A program made the position numbers and the translations under genes. From the NCBI RefSeq assembly GCF_031127905.1, contig NZ_JARXIC010000014.1, forward strand, positions 51,798 through 115,797: 64,000 nucleotides of DNA, written 5' to 3'. How positions within the stretch are numbered: the stretch's first letter is position 1; every line of letters starts with the position of its first letter. The notes beneath the pieces are model-generated. The model was not told where the DNA came from and ran no database searches. It saw only the letters and a list, made by a program, of their open reading frames with translations. Source of the stretch: Thalassobacterium sedimentorum (GTDB lineage Bacteria > Verrucomicrobiota > Verrucomicrobiia > Opitutales > Coraliomargaritaceae). Positions 44,482 to 53,430 of the stretch are shown in pieces.

Positions 44482-45816
44482 ATGAGTAAAATAAAATATG
44501 CTGTAGTCGGCACTGGTGGCCGTATTCCAATGTTTATCGATCCGATTGCGGAAACATACCATGAGAACGCACAAATCGTTGGATTTTGTGATCCGAGTCC
44601 AACGCGCATGAAATGGCACTTGGATCGTCTGGTTAAGGCGTACGACTATGCGGATATTCCATGCTATGGAATTGATGATTTCGATAAGATGCTGGTAGAG
44701 CAACAACCAGATGTTGTGATTGTATGCACGCCAGACTACTTACACCGAGATTACATTGTGAAGAGTATGGAGCACGGTTGCGACGTGATCACGGAAAAGC
44801 CCTTAACGATTGATGCTGAGAGTTGCGCAATTATCATGGAAGCAGTTGAGCGCACGGGGCGGCATTTACGGACCGCCTTTAACTATCGCTGGCAACCTGG
44901 CGCAAGTAAGGTGCGTGAGCTAATTGGGTCTGGTACCATTGGTAAGGTGATTCACGTTGATTTCGAATACATGCTGAACACGATCCATGGTGCCGACTAC
45001 TATCGTCGTTGGCACAGTGATAAATCCTGCTCGGGTGGATTATTTATTCACAAGGCGACTCACCATTTTGATCTGATTAATTGGTGGTTAGATGCGATTC
45101 CAGAGTCGGTGTATGCGTTGGGTGAATTGGCATTCTATGGCAAGGAAAATGCCATTGCACGTGGTCAGGAGGCCTGGACGAAGTATGATCGTTATACAGG
45201 TGTCGAAGCTGCGAAAAAGGATCCGTTTGCATTGCGAATGGATGAGGATGAAACTTTGAAGCAGCTTTATTATAATGCGGAAGCTGATAGTGGCTACATT
45301 CGTGATAAGAATGTCTTCAGAGATGGGATTACGATTGAGGATACTATGAGTGCGCTGATTAAATATCGGACTGGCGTGGTTGCTAATTACTCGCTGAATT
45401 CCTACTGCCCACGTGAAGGCTTCGTCGTGACTATCAATGGTGATGGGGGACGGATCGAATACGAGGAACGCAGTGCTTCACACATCATTACTGGCGATAA
45501 AGAGATTAGAATGGAAGCGAACCATAAGCGTAGCTTGCACCTAAAAGTTCAGAAACTCTTTGGTGAGCCCTATGAGGTGCCGATTGAGGAAGGCCCGGGA
45601 GGGCACGGTGGAGGCGATCCATTGTTACAGGAACAGATGTTTGCGAAGAAGCCGACAAAGGATGAACTAGGACGTAATGCGGCGCATGAGCAGGGGGCTG
45701 CCTCGATTCTTGTGGGAGTGGCTGCGAATCAATCTATGGAATCTAAGCTTCCTGTGAATTTGAATGATCTTTGGTCACTCTCACCCGAAGCTAAGCATTT
45801 GCATGAGTTAGCATAG
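44482..45816 (+). CDS. Gfo/Idh/MocA-family oxidoreductase
   Basis: A 444-residue protein with N-terminal Rossmann unit (KYAVVGTGGRIPMF, residues 4-17), acidic second strand end in GFCDPS, and the family motif TEKPLTID around 107-114. The C-terminal domain has the usual sheet with the substrate-side segment LFIHKATHHFDLINWWL. At 444 residues it is longer than the typical 330-380, with an insertion around 215-290. No signal peptide. It is the last gene of the SSS-beta-helix-esterase run, so it probably oxidises or epimerises the imported sugar in the cytoplasm. The ROK-linked copy at 24325 is a distant paralogue. Confidence 0.9.
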   Translation: MSKIKYAVVGTGGRIPMFIDPIAETYHENAQIVGFCDPSPTRMKWHLDRLVKAYDYADIPCYGIDDFDKMLVEQQPDVVIVCTPDYLHRDYIVKSMEHGCDVITEKPLTIDAESCAIIMEAVERTGRHLRTAFNYRWQPGASKVRELIGSGTIGKVIHVDFEYMLNTIHGADYYRRWHSDKSCSGGLFIHKATHHFDLINWWLDAIPESVYALGELAFYGKENAIARGQEAWTKYDRYTGVEAAKKDPFALRMDEDETLKQLYYNAEADSGYIRDKNVFRDGITIEDTMSALIKYRTGVVANYSLNSYCPREGFVVTINGDGGRIEYEERSASHIITGDKEIRMEANHKRSLHLKVQKLFGEPYEVPIEEGPGGHGGGDPLLQEQMFAKKPTKDELGRNAAHEQGAASILVGVAANQSMESKLPVNLNDLWSLSPEAKHLHELA

Positions 45817-45843
45817 TAATTCTGAGTCAATCAATTCACAGGA

Positions 45844-46821
45844 TCAATAATCACTTTTGCTTGAGTCGGGGTTGAGTAGCCATCCCATAGGCTGCACTGA
45901 CTTGAGGGCGAGGATGCTCATGCCTGTTTCGCGTTTGACCATGCGCATCAAGGATGCGGGTGAATCGTAGGCGAGTATTTCCGCTATCTGAGTAATGGAG
46001 AATGTTGTGCGTTTACTGAGGAAGAGAACTGTTTCGAGACGACAACGGGTAATGCATTCTCTCCATGTCATATTGGTGTTGGTGCGAAAAAGGCGGCTGA
46101 AGTGGGATGGGCTGAGGCCGGCTTTACTCGCAATCTCTGGCAGGCTGATCTCATCCCAATGCGATCCTCTGAGAACTTCTAGACTTTTCTGTATGCTGGG
46201 GTGAGTGGATCGCATCGTATCTAAAAAACGAGTTGAAATATCACATACGCGCGGCCGTGACAGGTCTGAGAGTAGGGAATCACTTGAGGTGGTCTTCAGG
46301 AACACCCGTTCCTTGAGTTCCCAGTATTTACAAATACTGAGTACCAGTGGGTAGAGTGCCTTTAGCCGCTCTTTAGTCGTATAATTGTTTTTGTCCGCTG
46401 CGCGTCGCAGGCTTGCCTGATTGAGCTGAAATTCTTGGCTAAGACGACTAAGGTTTGCCTCCTGCTCTGCAGCGGGAGGCATCCATGCTTGTCCAATAAA
46501 AATAGCGCCAATCGCTCGCTCACCCAGTCGGACAGGGACTATCATATCTGTCAGTCCTGCATGGCAACTGTGAATAAAAGGGCCGTCTGTTTTAAAAGCC
46601 ATTTGAATCCGTGCATATTCATTTTTGATACACTGTTGGTGTGCTTCAGGCTTTTGTTTGACTGCCATACAGAAAGGTGAGCAATGCTTCAATAGATCTT
46701 CATGCAGCTGAGTCTCGGATAGATTTGAGGTGAGAAAGCCTAAGTCATAAAAACATACCTCTAATCCTGTGGCTATGGATAGGCTAGTTAATACCTGTTC
46801 TAATTCGCTTTGTTCTTTCAT
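45844..46821 (-). CDS. PocR-domain AraC-family regulator
   Basis: A 325-residue protein with an N-terminal PocR sensory domain (about 8-165): Cys-rich ligand-binding segments CSPFCMAVKQKPEAHQQC and FIHSCHAGLTDMIVPVRLGER, then GAIFIGQAW. Two AraC helix-turn-helix motifs are at the C-terminus (SLPEIASKAGLSPSHFSRLF and SITQIAEILAYDSPASLMRM, about residues 225-300). PocR-AraC proteins sense small hydrocarbon-like or sugar-derived ligands. It is divergent from the operon beginning at 47038 (216-base gap) and convergent with the Gfo/Idh gene (27-base gap), so control of the 47-53 kb operon is most likely. Confidence 0.92.
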   Translation of the reverse strand: MKEQSELEQVLTSLSIATGLEVCFYDLGFLTSNLSETQLHEDLLKHCSPFCMAVKQKPEAHQQCIKNEYARIQMAFKTDGPFIHSCHAGLTDMIVPVRLGERAIGAIFIGQAWMPPAAEQEANLSRLSQEFQLNQASLRRAADKNNYTTKERLKALYPLVLSICKYWELKERVFLKTTSSDSLLSDLSRPRVCDISTRFLDTMRSTHPSIQKSLEVLRGSHWDEISLPEIASKAGLSPSHFSRLFRTNTNMTWRECITRCRLETVLFLSKRTTFSITQIAEILAYDSPASLMRMVKRETGMSILALKSVQPMGWLLNPDSSKSDY

Positions 46822-47037
46822 ACTGTCGCTTTATTGCGGATTGTCTCGATCTTTGTGTGAGTGCACAAAAAATGCAACTATTATGATATATCTTGCTATT
46901 GTCGAATGCCGAATATCTGTGTATTATATTTATAACATTAAAGATGATTTCGGATCAGCAATGCGGCCTTTGAAGTATCGATTGTTTATCCAGGCAGCAG
47001 GGAAATACGAAGAGCTGCGGTCTTAATTTGGAATGAA

Positions 47038-48615
47038 ATGAAAAATAAATATAGATCTTATCAGCAGCTGATGTCTCTTTTTATCTTCTTCGCGACATTA
47101 TGTTCCAGCGTGACAGTTCATGCGTTGGAAATTAAGCGAGTCGACGATCCTTGGGATAACTACTATGCGTTGGAGGATGAGTCGCTCGGGGAGGTTATTG
47201 GAACTGATGGCATTGAGCTATCCGTGGCTCGTAATGAACATCCTGTAGCCGCTGTAGAACTCTTCAATGATACGAACTCTACGCTGTTTTTGCGATTATT
47301 GGTCAAAGGACCGCAGGATGTGCTCACATTGCGTGAAGGAGTGCATGTTCGAGTTCGTTTGGGACAGCTGGTAGCCGATGTCTTACCGGAAATTGGTGCG
47401 GATGGGGGGCTTGCGATTGCCGCAGGCGAGAGTCGGCAATTGTGGGTCGACTTCGATACCGAGCAACTCGAAGTCGGTCAGCATGTTTGGCAGTTGCAGG
47501 TGGTTGATCTCGTTGGCGGAGCGCTACATGAAATTGACTTTGAATTGACTTTGAACTCATTAATTTTGCCGGAAGAGCATCCTCTCTCGCTAGTCGTATG
47601 GGATTGCAGCTTACAGGAGTCACGGGGGCTGGCGCAGGAGATTCGGGCTGACGAACTCACCAATGGCTATGTGAATGCCTTTCACGTCATCGATAAAGCC
47701 CCGGCTCTTTTTTCAGCGGTTGGCGAGATGATTGAAGCCCCCGATTTTACCGAACTAGATGCAACGATCATTCCGTTGATTGGTAAAGGACAACTGTTAT
47801 TACGTTGTGCGACACCTCGACTGTTCCTTGCTGGCGGGAATCGTCTTTCAATTGAGACGGAACTGGGACAACAGGCTTATGCTCAGTGGGTGCAGGCTTT
47901 ATTAGTGCACTTAGATAAGCTTGGGCTGACTTACGATGATTGGGTGCTTTATCCATACGATGAGGATATTCGGGACCATTATTACTATACTGTAAAGGTG
48001 GCCAAATCAGTTGACTCAAAGATTCGGACTTATGCCAATCCAACTCTTAAATCCAAACGCGCACATTTGGACCGACTGATTGACGAGGACTTAGTTGACT
48101 ATTTACAGCTTCACCATGCCTACTACCAACTTGGAGATAATCCAGCATATATAGAGCAGCTGCGCCAAAAGTATAATGGCACTCTATCGATTTACTGGTG
48201 CCCAGTCGTTCAAAAGCGTCTCGATCCAGTAGGTTTTTATCGCAGAATGGCTTGGGTCGCGTGGAATCACGGTTTATCGGGCACTGGCTATTGGACCGTG
48301 TATGGTTTGGGCGGTCATCAGAACCAGGGAGATTGGGGCGGTACTGCTTGGGATGATTTTCGATCTAGGACGGCCAATCCCACAACGCTTTATAACGGTA
48401 GAAACGATATCCTCATCCCTAGTCGTCGTTGGCGAGGATTTCGGGCCGGCTTGGAGGACTATCTCTATCTCGATTTATTGGAGCAGCAGTTGGCTACGCA
48501 GTCGAGCGACGAGGGTAACCAGTTATTACGTCAGGCCCAGCGAATTTATGTCGATGATTTCTCTCCACAAGAAATCAACAGTCTCCGTAAAGATATAATC
48601 GCTTATCTCAATTAA
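47038..48615 (+). CDS. Secreted DUF4091-like glycoside-hydrolase-type protein
   Basis: A 525-residue protein with signal peptide (residues 1-30, ending VHA). An N-terminal beta-sandwich (about 33-185) precedes a barrel-like region, and the C-terminus has SRRWRGFRAGLEDYLYLDLLE near 463-483, the pattern of DUF4091 and related GH123-type proteins. Within the barrel, LYPYDEDIRDHYYY has the acidic pair expected for catalysis. The reaction is not known. It starts a four-gene run with one-base, 28-base and 19-base gaps (secreted orphan, FAD oxidoreductase, alpha-galactosidase) and is divergent from the PocR-AraC gene. Confidence 0.72.
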   Translation: MKNKYRSYQQLMSLFIFFATLCSSVTVHALEIKRVDDPWDNYYALEDESLGEVIGTDGIELSVARNEHPVAAVELFNDTNSTLFLRLLVKGPQDVLTLREGVHVRVRLGQLVADVLPEIGADGGLAIAAGESRQLWVDFDTEQLEVGQHVWQLQVVDLVGGALHEIDFELTLNSLILPEEHPLSLVVWDCSLQESRGLAQEIRADELTNGYVNAFHVIDKAPALFSAVGEMIEAPDFTELDATIIPLIGKGQLLLRCATPRLFLAGGNRLSIETELGQQAYAQWVQALLVHLDKLGLTYDDWVLYPYDEDIRDHYYYTVKVAKSVDSKIRTYANPTLKSKRAHLDRLIDEDLVDYLQLHHAYYQLGDNPAYIEQLRQKYNGTLSIYWCPVVQKRLDPVGFYRRMAWVAWNHGLSGTGYWTVYGLGGHQNQGDWGGTAWDDFRSRTANPTTLYNGRNDILIPSRRWRGFRAGLEDYLYLDLLEQQLATQSSDEGNQLLRQAQRIYVDDFSPQEINSLRKDIIAYLN

Positions 48616-48616
48616 G

Positions 48617-49771
48617 ATGCAATCCACTTTAACTTTTTTGCTAGTCATTCTTATTATGATTGGATCGTTAACCAGGGTTCTCGGCGAGCAGCAAGTGTTG
48701 CAAGTTGGGGCTTATTCGCCTGGTGAGAATCTCTCCGCTTGGCGGTCTGAAATCCGTCGAGGAAGCATTGAGTCCAAATTACTTGGAAATTCAAAAGTCG
48801 CTGCTTTGCAGGCCGATGACTTGAATTCCTTCGTATATCTCTCGGCTCCGCTGGTCGAGGCGACGCTTGGTAAATCCTATGAAGTGACAGTGTACACTTT
48901 TAATACGACGACGGCGGCCCAGTTGATCGTGACGGAAGGATTTATCTGGGGAGAGCCTCATGGACTGGCCGGGCGCTATTTTCGAAGCCGTGGAACAGGG
49001 GATGGCGAGATGGATGAACTGCGTGTGAAATTCGAGGTGAATGCCTTGCCGGCTTATGTGAATATTGGCATTCTAGATGGTGAGGGCGAGATGACCGTGC
49101 AAGAAGTCACCATTCGTGAAATATCGCGTTCTGAGGCCTTGGAGGATTCTGCTGAGGCGGGGGCCTATCGAGACATTAGTCGGGAGCAAACTCTACGTAT
49201 TGGACTGGTTCGATTTGATGAAGTGGCACAGTTTCACCTTGAGAATCCGCAGTTATCTTCAACTTTACGCGAGGCGTTGTTCAGTGATCTCAAACGTGCG
49301 AAGGCAATAGAACGAGAACTAGAACTAGATCAGAGCGACGAATCACTTGCGAGGGCTGATCTCGCCCTCAGTGAGTTTGAGAAAATTACGGTATTTTTTA
49401 AAGATGAAGTGAACCCTGATGTGATTCCCATTTCTAGGGCCGAGAGTGAGGTGACTGTAGGACTGATGAACTTATTTCTAGATACTTCAGTGTGGGCTCG
49501 ATTGGAATCTTCTAATCCGGCAGTCAACTATCGACAGGTGATCCCCGGCACTTCGCTGTCCTTTGACTTAAACGAGGGAGATTTAATAAATTTACCCGTT
49601 GGTGAAATGGTTCACTTACGAATTATTGGGGCAACTGAGAAGAGTGAATTGACCCTCTATCCGCTCGATCATTTCGGATCGGATGTCAGGCGTTCTTTAC
49701 AGTTCGTTCTTCAAGACTCAAACGCGACTGCATCTCCTGAAGGTGCGAGCTCGGGCGAATTGAGTGAATAA
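48617..49771 (+). CDS. Secreted protein of unknown function
   Basis: A 384-residue protein with signal peptide (residues 1-23, VLG end). Residues about 30-170 look like a carbohydrate-binding-type beta-sandwich (SFVYLSAPLVEATLGKSYEV, LPAYVNIGILDGEG). A short helical stretch (about 195-255, with STLREALFSDLKRAKAIERE) and a second beta part follow. No enzyme motif is recognisable. It begins two bases after the stop of the DUF4091-like gene, so the two are surely co-translated and may form a binding/catalytic pair. Confidence 0.6.
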   Translation: MQSTLTFLLVILIMIGSLTRVLGEQQVLQVGAYSPGENLSAWRSEIRRGSIESKLLGNSKVAALQADDLNSFVYLSAPLVEATLGKSYEVTVYTFNTTTAAQLIVTEGFIWGEPHGLAGRYFRSRGTGDGEMDELRVKFEVNALPAYVNIGILDGEGEMTVQEVTIREISRSEALEDSAEAGAYRDISREQTLRIGLVRFDEVAQFHLENPQLSSTLREALFSDLKRAKAIERELELDQSDESLARADLALSEFEKITVFFKDEVNPDVIPISRAESEVTVGLMNLFLDTSVWARLESSNPAVNYRQVIPGTSLSFDLNEGDLINLPVGEMVHLRIIGATEKSELTLYPLDHFGSDVRRSLQFVLQDSNATASPEGASSGELSE

Positions 49772-49799
49772 TAATTAATTGATCAAAATCGATACGACT

Positions 49800-51656
49800 A
49801 TGAAATCTGAATATTCGAAACATAACTTGGAATGCGACATTTTGGTTGCAGGTGGGGGCGCTGCAGGTGTGCCGGCTGCGCTTGCTGCTGCGCGGCAAGG
49901 ACGTAAGGTGATTCTTGTGCAAGATCGACCTGTGCTGGGCGGCAACGCCAGTAGTGAGGTGCGGATGCATATCGTCGGAGCGGATTCCTATCGTCCGAAT
50001 GCGGACTTGGTTTTAGAGCCGCGTGAAAGTGGTATAGTCGAAGAGATTCGCTTGGAAAATGCGCTGCGTAATGCGCAGCGATCACCTTCCATGTTTGATC
50101 TGATCTTGTATGAAAAATGTCGTGCAGAACCGAACCTGACACTGATGCTGAACACCTCGGTGGTGGCTGCAGAGGTCGAAGGACGCAGTATTCGTCGCGT
50201 GTTGGCGATGAGAGCGTCGACGGAGGATTCTTTTGAAATCTCGGCGAATGTATTTGTTGATTGCACGGGTGATGGTGGATTGGGAGTCGCCGCAGGGGCG
50301 GCGTTCCTGAGAGGGCGTGAAAACAAGGAGTTTCGTGATGAGTCTCTGGCCTTAGATCAAGCGGATGAGAAAACACTAGGTTCTACTTTGTTGATTATGG
50401 CTCGTCGTCATGAACAGCCGATGCCCTTCATTGCGCCTCCATGGGCACGGAAGTTCACGGAAGAAGATTTAAAGCTCCGACCTCATGCGACTGCGGGGGC
50501 TGACTATGGCTTAGAATATGGTTTTTGGTGGGCCGAGTGGGGCGGGCACCTCGATACGGTTAAGGACAACGAATACATTCGTGATGAGCTGCTTGGTATC
50601 ATTATGGGAATTTGGGATCACATCAAAAATGATGGAGATCATGGTGCAGACAATTGGGCCTTGGACTGGTTTGGTGCGATTCCTGGTAAGCGTGAAAGTC
50701 GCCGTTTTATAGGGCAATATATTTTGACTCAGGACGATGTGCTGGAATCCAAACCACAGATGGATGCCATCGCCTATGGTGGTTGGCCTGTTGATATACA
50801 TCCGCCAGAAGGTGTGGATGCTCCAGAGCAACCACCCGGCACCCCTACGGAGGTTCCTTATTTGTATGACATTCCGTTGCGCTGTTGCATTGGCCGTGAC
50901 CTGGATAACTTAATGTTCGCTGGGCGAAATATATCTGCCACTCACGTGGCTTTTGCGTCCACGCGGGTAATGGCTACCTGCGGCGAACTAGGAGAGGGCG
51001 TCGGGATCGCGGCATCCGTTGCGGTCGAGCTCGGTGTTGAGCCAGGGCAACTTTGCGAGACTGCAGGCGCTGTTGAAGAGATTCAGCAACGAATCCTAAA
51101 AGCAGACGCTTATCTAATCGGTAAGGAATTTACGGATACTGAGAATTTGGCTGCGGTCGCATCGATTACTGCGTCGAGTGAGCAAAAGAATGGAGCCGCT
51201 ACAAATGTGATATCGAGTCAGAATCGAGCCGTCATGGGAGCTCTGGGGGGCATTGAGGCGGGCCGGGAAGTTCCGGGGACGCACCGATGGATGAGTGACC
51301 CCAAAGTGACGTTGCCTGCTTGGATCGAACTGCGCTGGCCTGAACCCGTTACGGCCTCAACTCTGGAAATGACCTTTGATACAGGGCTCCATCGCTTATT
51401 GACGCTGAGCCAATCCGATGGCTATGCCTGTCAAATGTGCTGGGGGAAGGGGCAGCCGGAATGTGTTAAAACCTATCGGGTGGAAGTGGATACTGGATCT
51501 GGTTGGGAAGAGCTGGCTAAGGTCGATCTTAACTGGCAGCGACAATGTAAACATACACTGGATGTTGTAAAACCAATCCAAGCGATCCGTATCCTGGTTG
51601 ATGAGTCTTGGGACCTGGATCACGCACGTATCATACACCTGGGTGTTTACGCCTAA
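49800..51656 (+). CDS. FAD-dependent oxidoreductase (FAD_oxidored type) with C-terminal beta domain
   Basis: A 618-residue cytoplasmic protein starting at ATG 49800; a TTG at 49779 in the same frame adds seven residues of no clear meaning. FAD-binding AGGGAAG sits at about residues 16-22, with DRPVLGGNASSEVRM at 43-57 shared almost exactly with the copy at 7436, and the late motif LMFAGRNISATHVAFASTRVM. From about residue 440 a discoidin-like beta domain follows, again as in the 7436 protein. It lies between the secreted orphan and the GH36 gene in one operon. The reaction is unknown; sugar oxidation linked to alpha-galactoside breakdown is the contextual guess. Confidence 0.87.
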   Translation: MKSEYSKHNLECDILVAGGGAAGVPAALAAARQGRKVILVQDRPVLGGNASSEVRMHIVGADSYRPNADLVLEPRESGIVEEIRLENALRNAQRSPSMFDLILYEKCRAEPNLTLMLNTSVVAAEVEGRSIRRVLAMRASTEDSFEISANVFVDCTGDGGLGVAAGAAFLRGRENKEFRDESLALDQADEKTLGSTLLIMARRHEQPMPFIAPPWARKFTEEDLKLRPHATAGADYGLEYGFWWAEWGGHLDTVKDNEYIRDELLGIIMGIWDHIKNDGDHGADNWALDWFGAIPGKRESRRFIGQYILTQDDVLESKPQMDAIAYGGWPVDIHPPEGVDAPEQPPGTPTEVPYLYDIPLRCCIGRDLDNLMFAGRNISATHVAFASTRVMATCGELGEGVGIAASVAVELGVEPGQLCETAGAVEEIQQRILKADAYLIGKEFTDTENLAAVASITASSEQKNGAATNVISSQNRAVMGALGGIEAGREVPGTHRWMSDPKVTLPAWIELRWPEPVTASTLEMTFDTGLHRLLTLSQSDGYACQMCWGKGQPECVKTYRVEVDTGSGWEELAKVDLNWQRQCKHTLDVVKPIQAIRILVDESWDLDHARIIHLGVYA

Positions 51657-51675
51657 ACAACAAAGAATTTAGACA

Positions 51676-53430
51676 ATGACTAAAGTAGACTGTTCAGAAG
51701 ACCTATCCATGATACAAAGCTATCAACTTGCCTTAGAGCCCGTGCAAGCATTCGATTCGGCTAGAGTCCAATTTATATCTGCGGGGCGCATGGAAGGGTG
51801 GCGCGCGACGGTTTCAGTGAAGCTACCGGATACCGCTGCTTTCTTTATGCGAAACCGCGAGTCGTTGGTTTCATCTGAATTTGGACCGGATGTCAGAGCT
51901 CAGGTGTCCTGCTTTGATGGTGACTTAAATAGTCAGGGATTGGTCATTCTCGGTGATACCCAGAGCCATATCTATGTGTTGATTGGTGCATTGTCTGCCG
52001 AGCGGTCTTTGACCTATTTTTCTGTGCATGTTAGACAAAAACGCCTAAATCGGGTTTCTATTTGGCAACCTGATGTCAAGGCAGAGGCGGATGTGGAACC
52101 TATCATCGTATTAGAGGGCAATGACTGGCGTGAGTTGTTGAAAGCGTATGCAGAACGTACCCGCGAGTATGCAAAGATGGAGCCACTTGCAGTGGAGTCA
52201 GCTTCTCGCCTCGGGTATTGCTCTTGGTATTACACTTACCAGAACGTCACGGAAAGTGAATTCACTGAAAGTCTCGCCGTTTTACGTGAGCACAAGGAGG
52301 CGTTTCCAGTGAAATATGCTCAGATCGATGATGGCTATCAGAGTCATCATGGAGATTGGTTGGTCACCAATCAGAATTGGCCCTCTTCTCTGGAGCAGGT
52401 CGCAGGCAAAATATCGGGTACCGGCTTCGTTCCCGGTATTTGGGCGATGCCTTTGCTGGCGACCACGACCAGCGAACTTTTTAAGGAGCATCCGGATTGG
52501 TTTATACAGGACCCGCATGCCGAAGGTGCCTTGATCATCCCGGGGTGGTCACCGCCGCCAGAAGAGCGTTGGGTGTGTCTGGACGGGAGTCATCCCGGAG
52601 CACAGGGATACCTGAAGCATGTCTTTTCCACTCTTTATCGTTGGGGGTATCGCTATTTTAAGTTAGATGGCTTGGGCCTGTCTTATCCCGATGGTCGACG
52701 TCATGATCCCCATTCAACTGGTATTTCCTGCTTACGTGAATGTCTTCGTATTATCCGTGAGGCGACGGCGGATTCGATTATTCTTAGTTGTGGTGGGCCG
52801 CTGTTACCATGTCTAGGACTTGCCGAACACGCGCGCATCAGTGGCGACACTGGGAAATTTTGGAAGGCGGAAGGCGTGCCTGGTCTAGCGGGCCTGCGTG
52901 CGATGGATGATTGGGAAACGCAAGATCCGGCCATGCCATCGCTTTCCAATGCCTTGCAGCAGTCTTTACAATCATGGTGGCGCTATGATCGATGGTTTCG
53001 AGCGGATCCGGATGTGGTCATGTTACGGGATGAAAACACCAATTTGACTGAAGGTGAAGCGCGTATGTCTGGCTTGGTCGCAATGATGACAGGTGTCGTA
53101 TTTACCAGTGATCGACTCGATCGGATGGGGCAGGAACGCATCGATTTATTGGCACGAGTCTCCGCATTGAGACTGCATGACATGGAGCCTTTACATCTTG
53201 AGCAACGGGGGCCTTTAAGTCTTTTTATCGGACGACAGGGGCAGCGCAAAGCACTCGCGATCTTTAACTGGTCTTCGAGTTCAGTTACTTACGATCTCGC
53301 CAACAGCGGTTTGTTTGCTGGGTCAGTGCAGGAAGTATTACAGCCTTGGGGACATTTATCTGACTTGTGCGAAATTCCGAAGCGCGATGCAATCTTACTC
53401 GTCGAATTGGAATGCGAACCAGAATTCTAG
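51676..53430 (+). CDS. GH36-type alpha-galactosidase, cytoplasmic
   Basis: A 584-residue protein with clan GH-D features: WYYTYQNVTE and AQIDDGYQSHHGDW (about 184-228), the nucleophile Asp331 in YFKLDGLG and the acid/base Asp391 in RISGDTGKFW. A beta-sandwich (residues about 15-165) precedes the barrel and a small beta domain follows it. The family cleaves alpha-galactosides with retention; some members act on other alpha-sugars, so the specificity is not certain. No signal peptide, so it works on imported oligosaccharides. Last gene of the operon from 47038; a MITE-like element begins four bases after its stop. Confidence 0.9.
   Translation: MTKVDCSEDLSMIQSYQLALEPVQAFDSARVQFISAGRMEGWRATVSVKLPDTAAFFMRNRESLVSSEFGPDVRAQVSCFDGDLNSQGLVILGDTQSHIYVLIGALSAERSLTYFSVHVRQKRLNRVSIWQPDVKAEADVEPIIVLEGNDWRELLKAYAERTREYAKMEPLAVESASRLGYCSWYYTYQNVTESEFTESLAVLREHKEAFPVKYAQIDDGYQSHHGDWLVTNQNWPSSLEQVAGKISGTGFVPGIWAMPLLATTTSELFKEHPDWFIQDPHAEGALIIPGWSPPPEERWVCLDGSHPGAQGYLKHVFSTLYRWGYRYFKLDGLGLSYPDGRRHDPHSTGISCLRECLRIIREATADSIILSCGGPLLPCLGLAEHARISGDTGKFWKAEGVPGLAGLRAMDDWETQDPAMPSLSNALQQSLQSWWRYDRWFRADPDVVMLRDENTNLTEGEARMSGLVAMMTGVVFTSDRLDRMGQERIDLLARVSALRLHDMEPLHLEQRGPLSLFIGRQGQRKALAIFNWSSSSVTYDLANSGLFAGSVQEVLQPWGHLSDLCEIPKRDAILLVELECEPEF

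Noticed and set aside
46769..47026. An 85-codon plus-strand frame in the AraC/DUF4091 promoter region
   Set aside because: It begins inside the AraC coding region antisense and has no recognisable features; the gap is better read as a divergent promoter.
49798..50376. A 192-codon open frame on the minus strand inside the FAD oxidoreductase gene
   Set aside because: It is antisense to the conserved FAD-binding region, which explains the open frame; composition is not protein-like.
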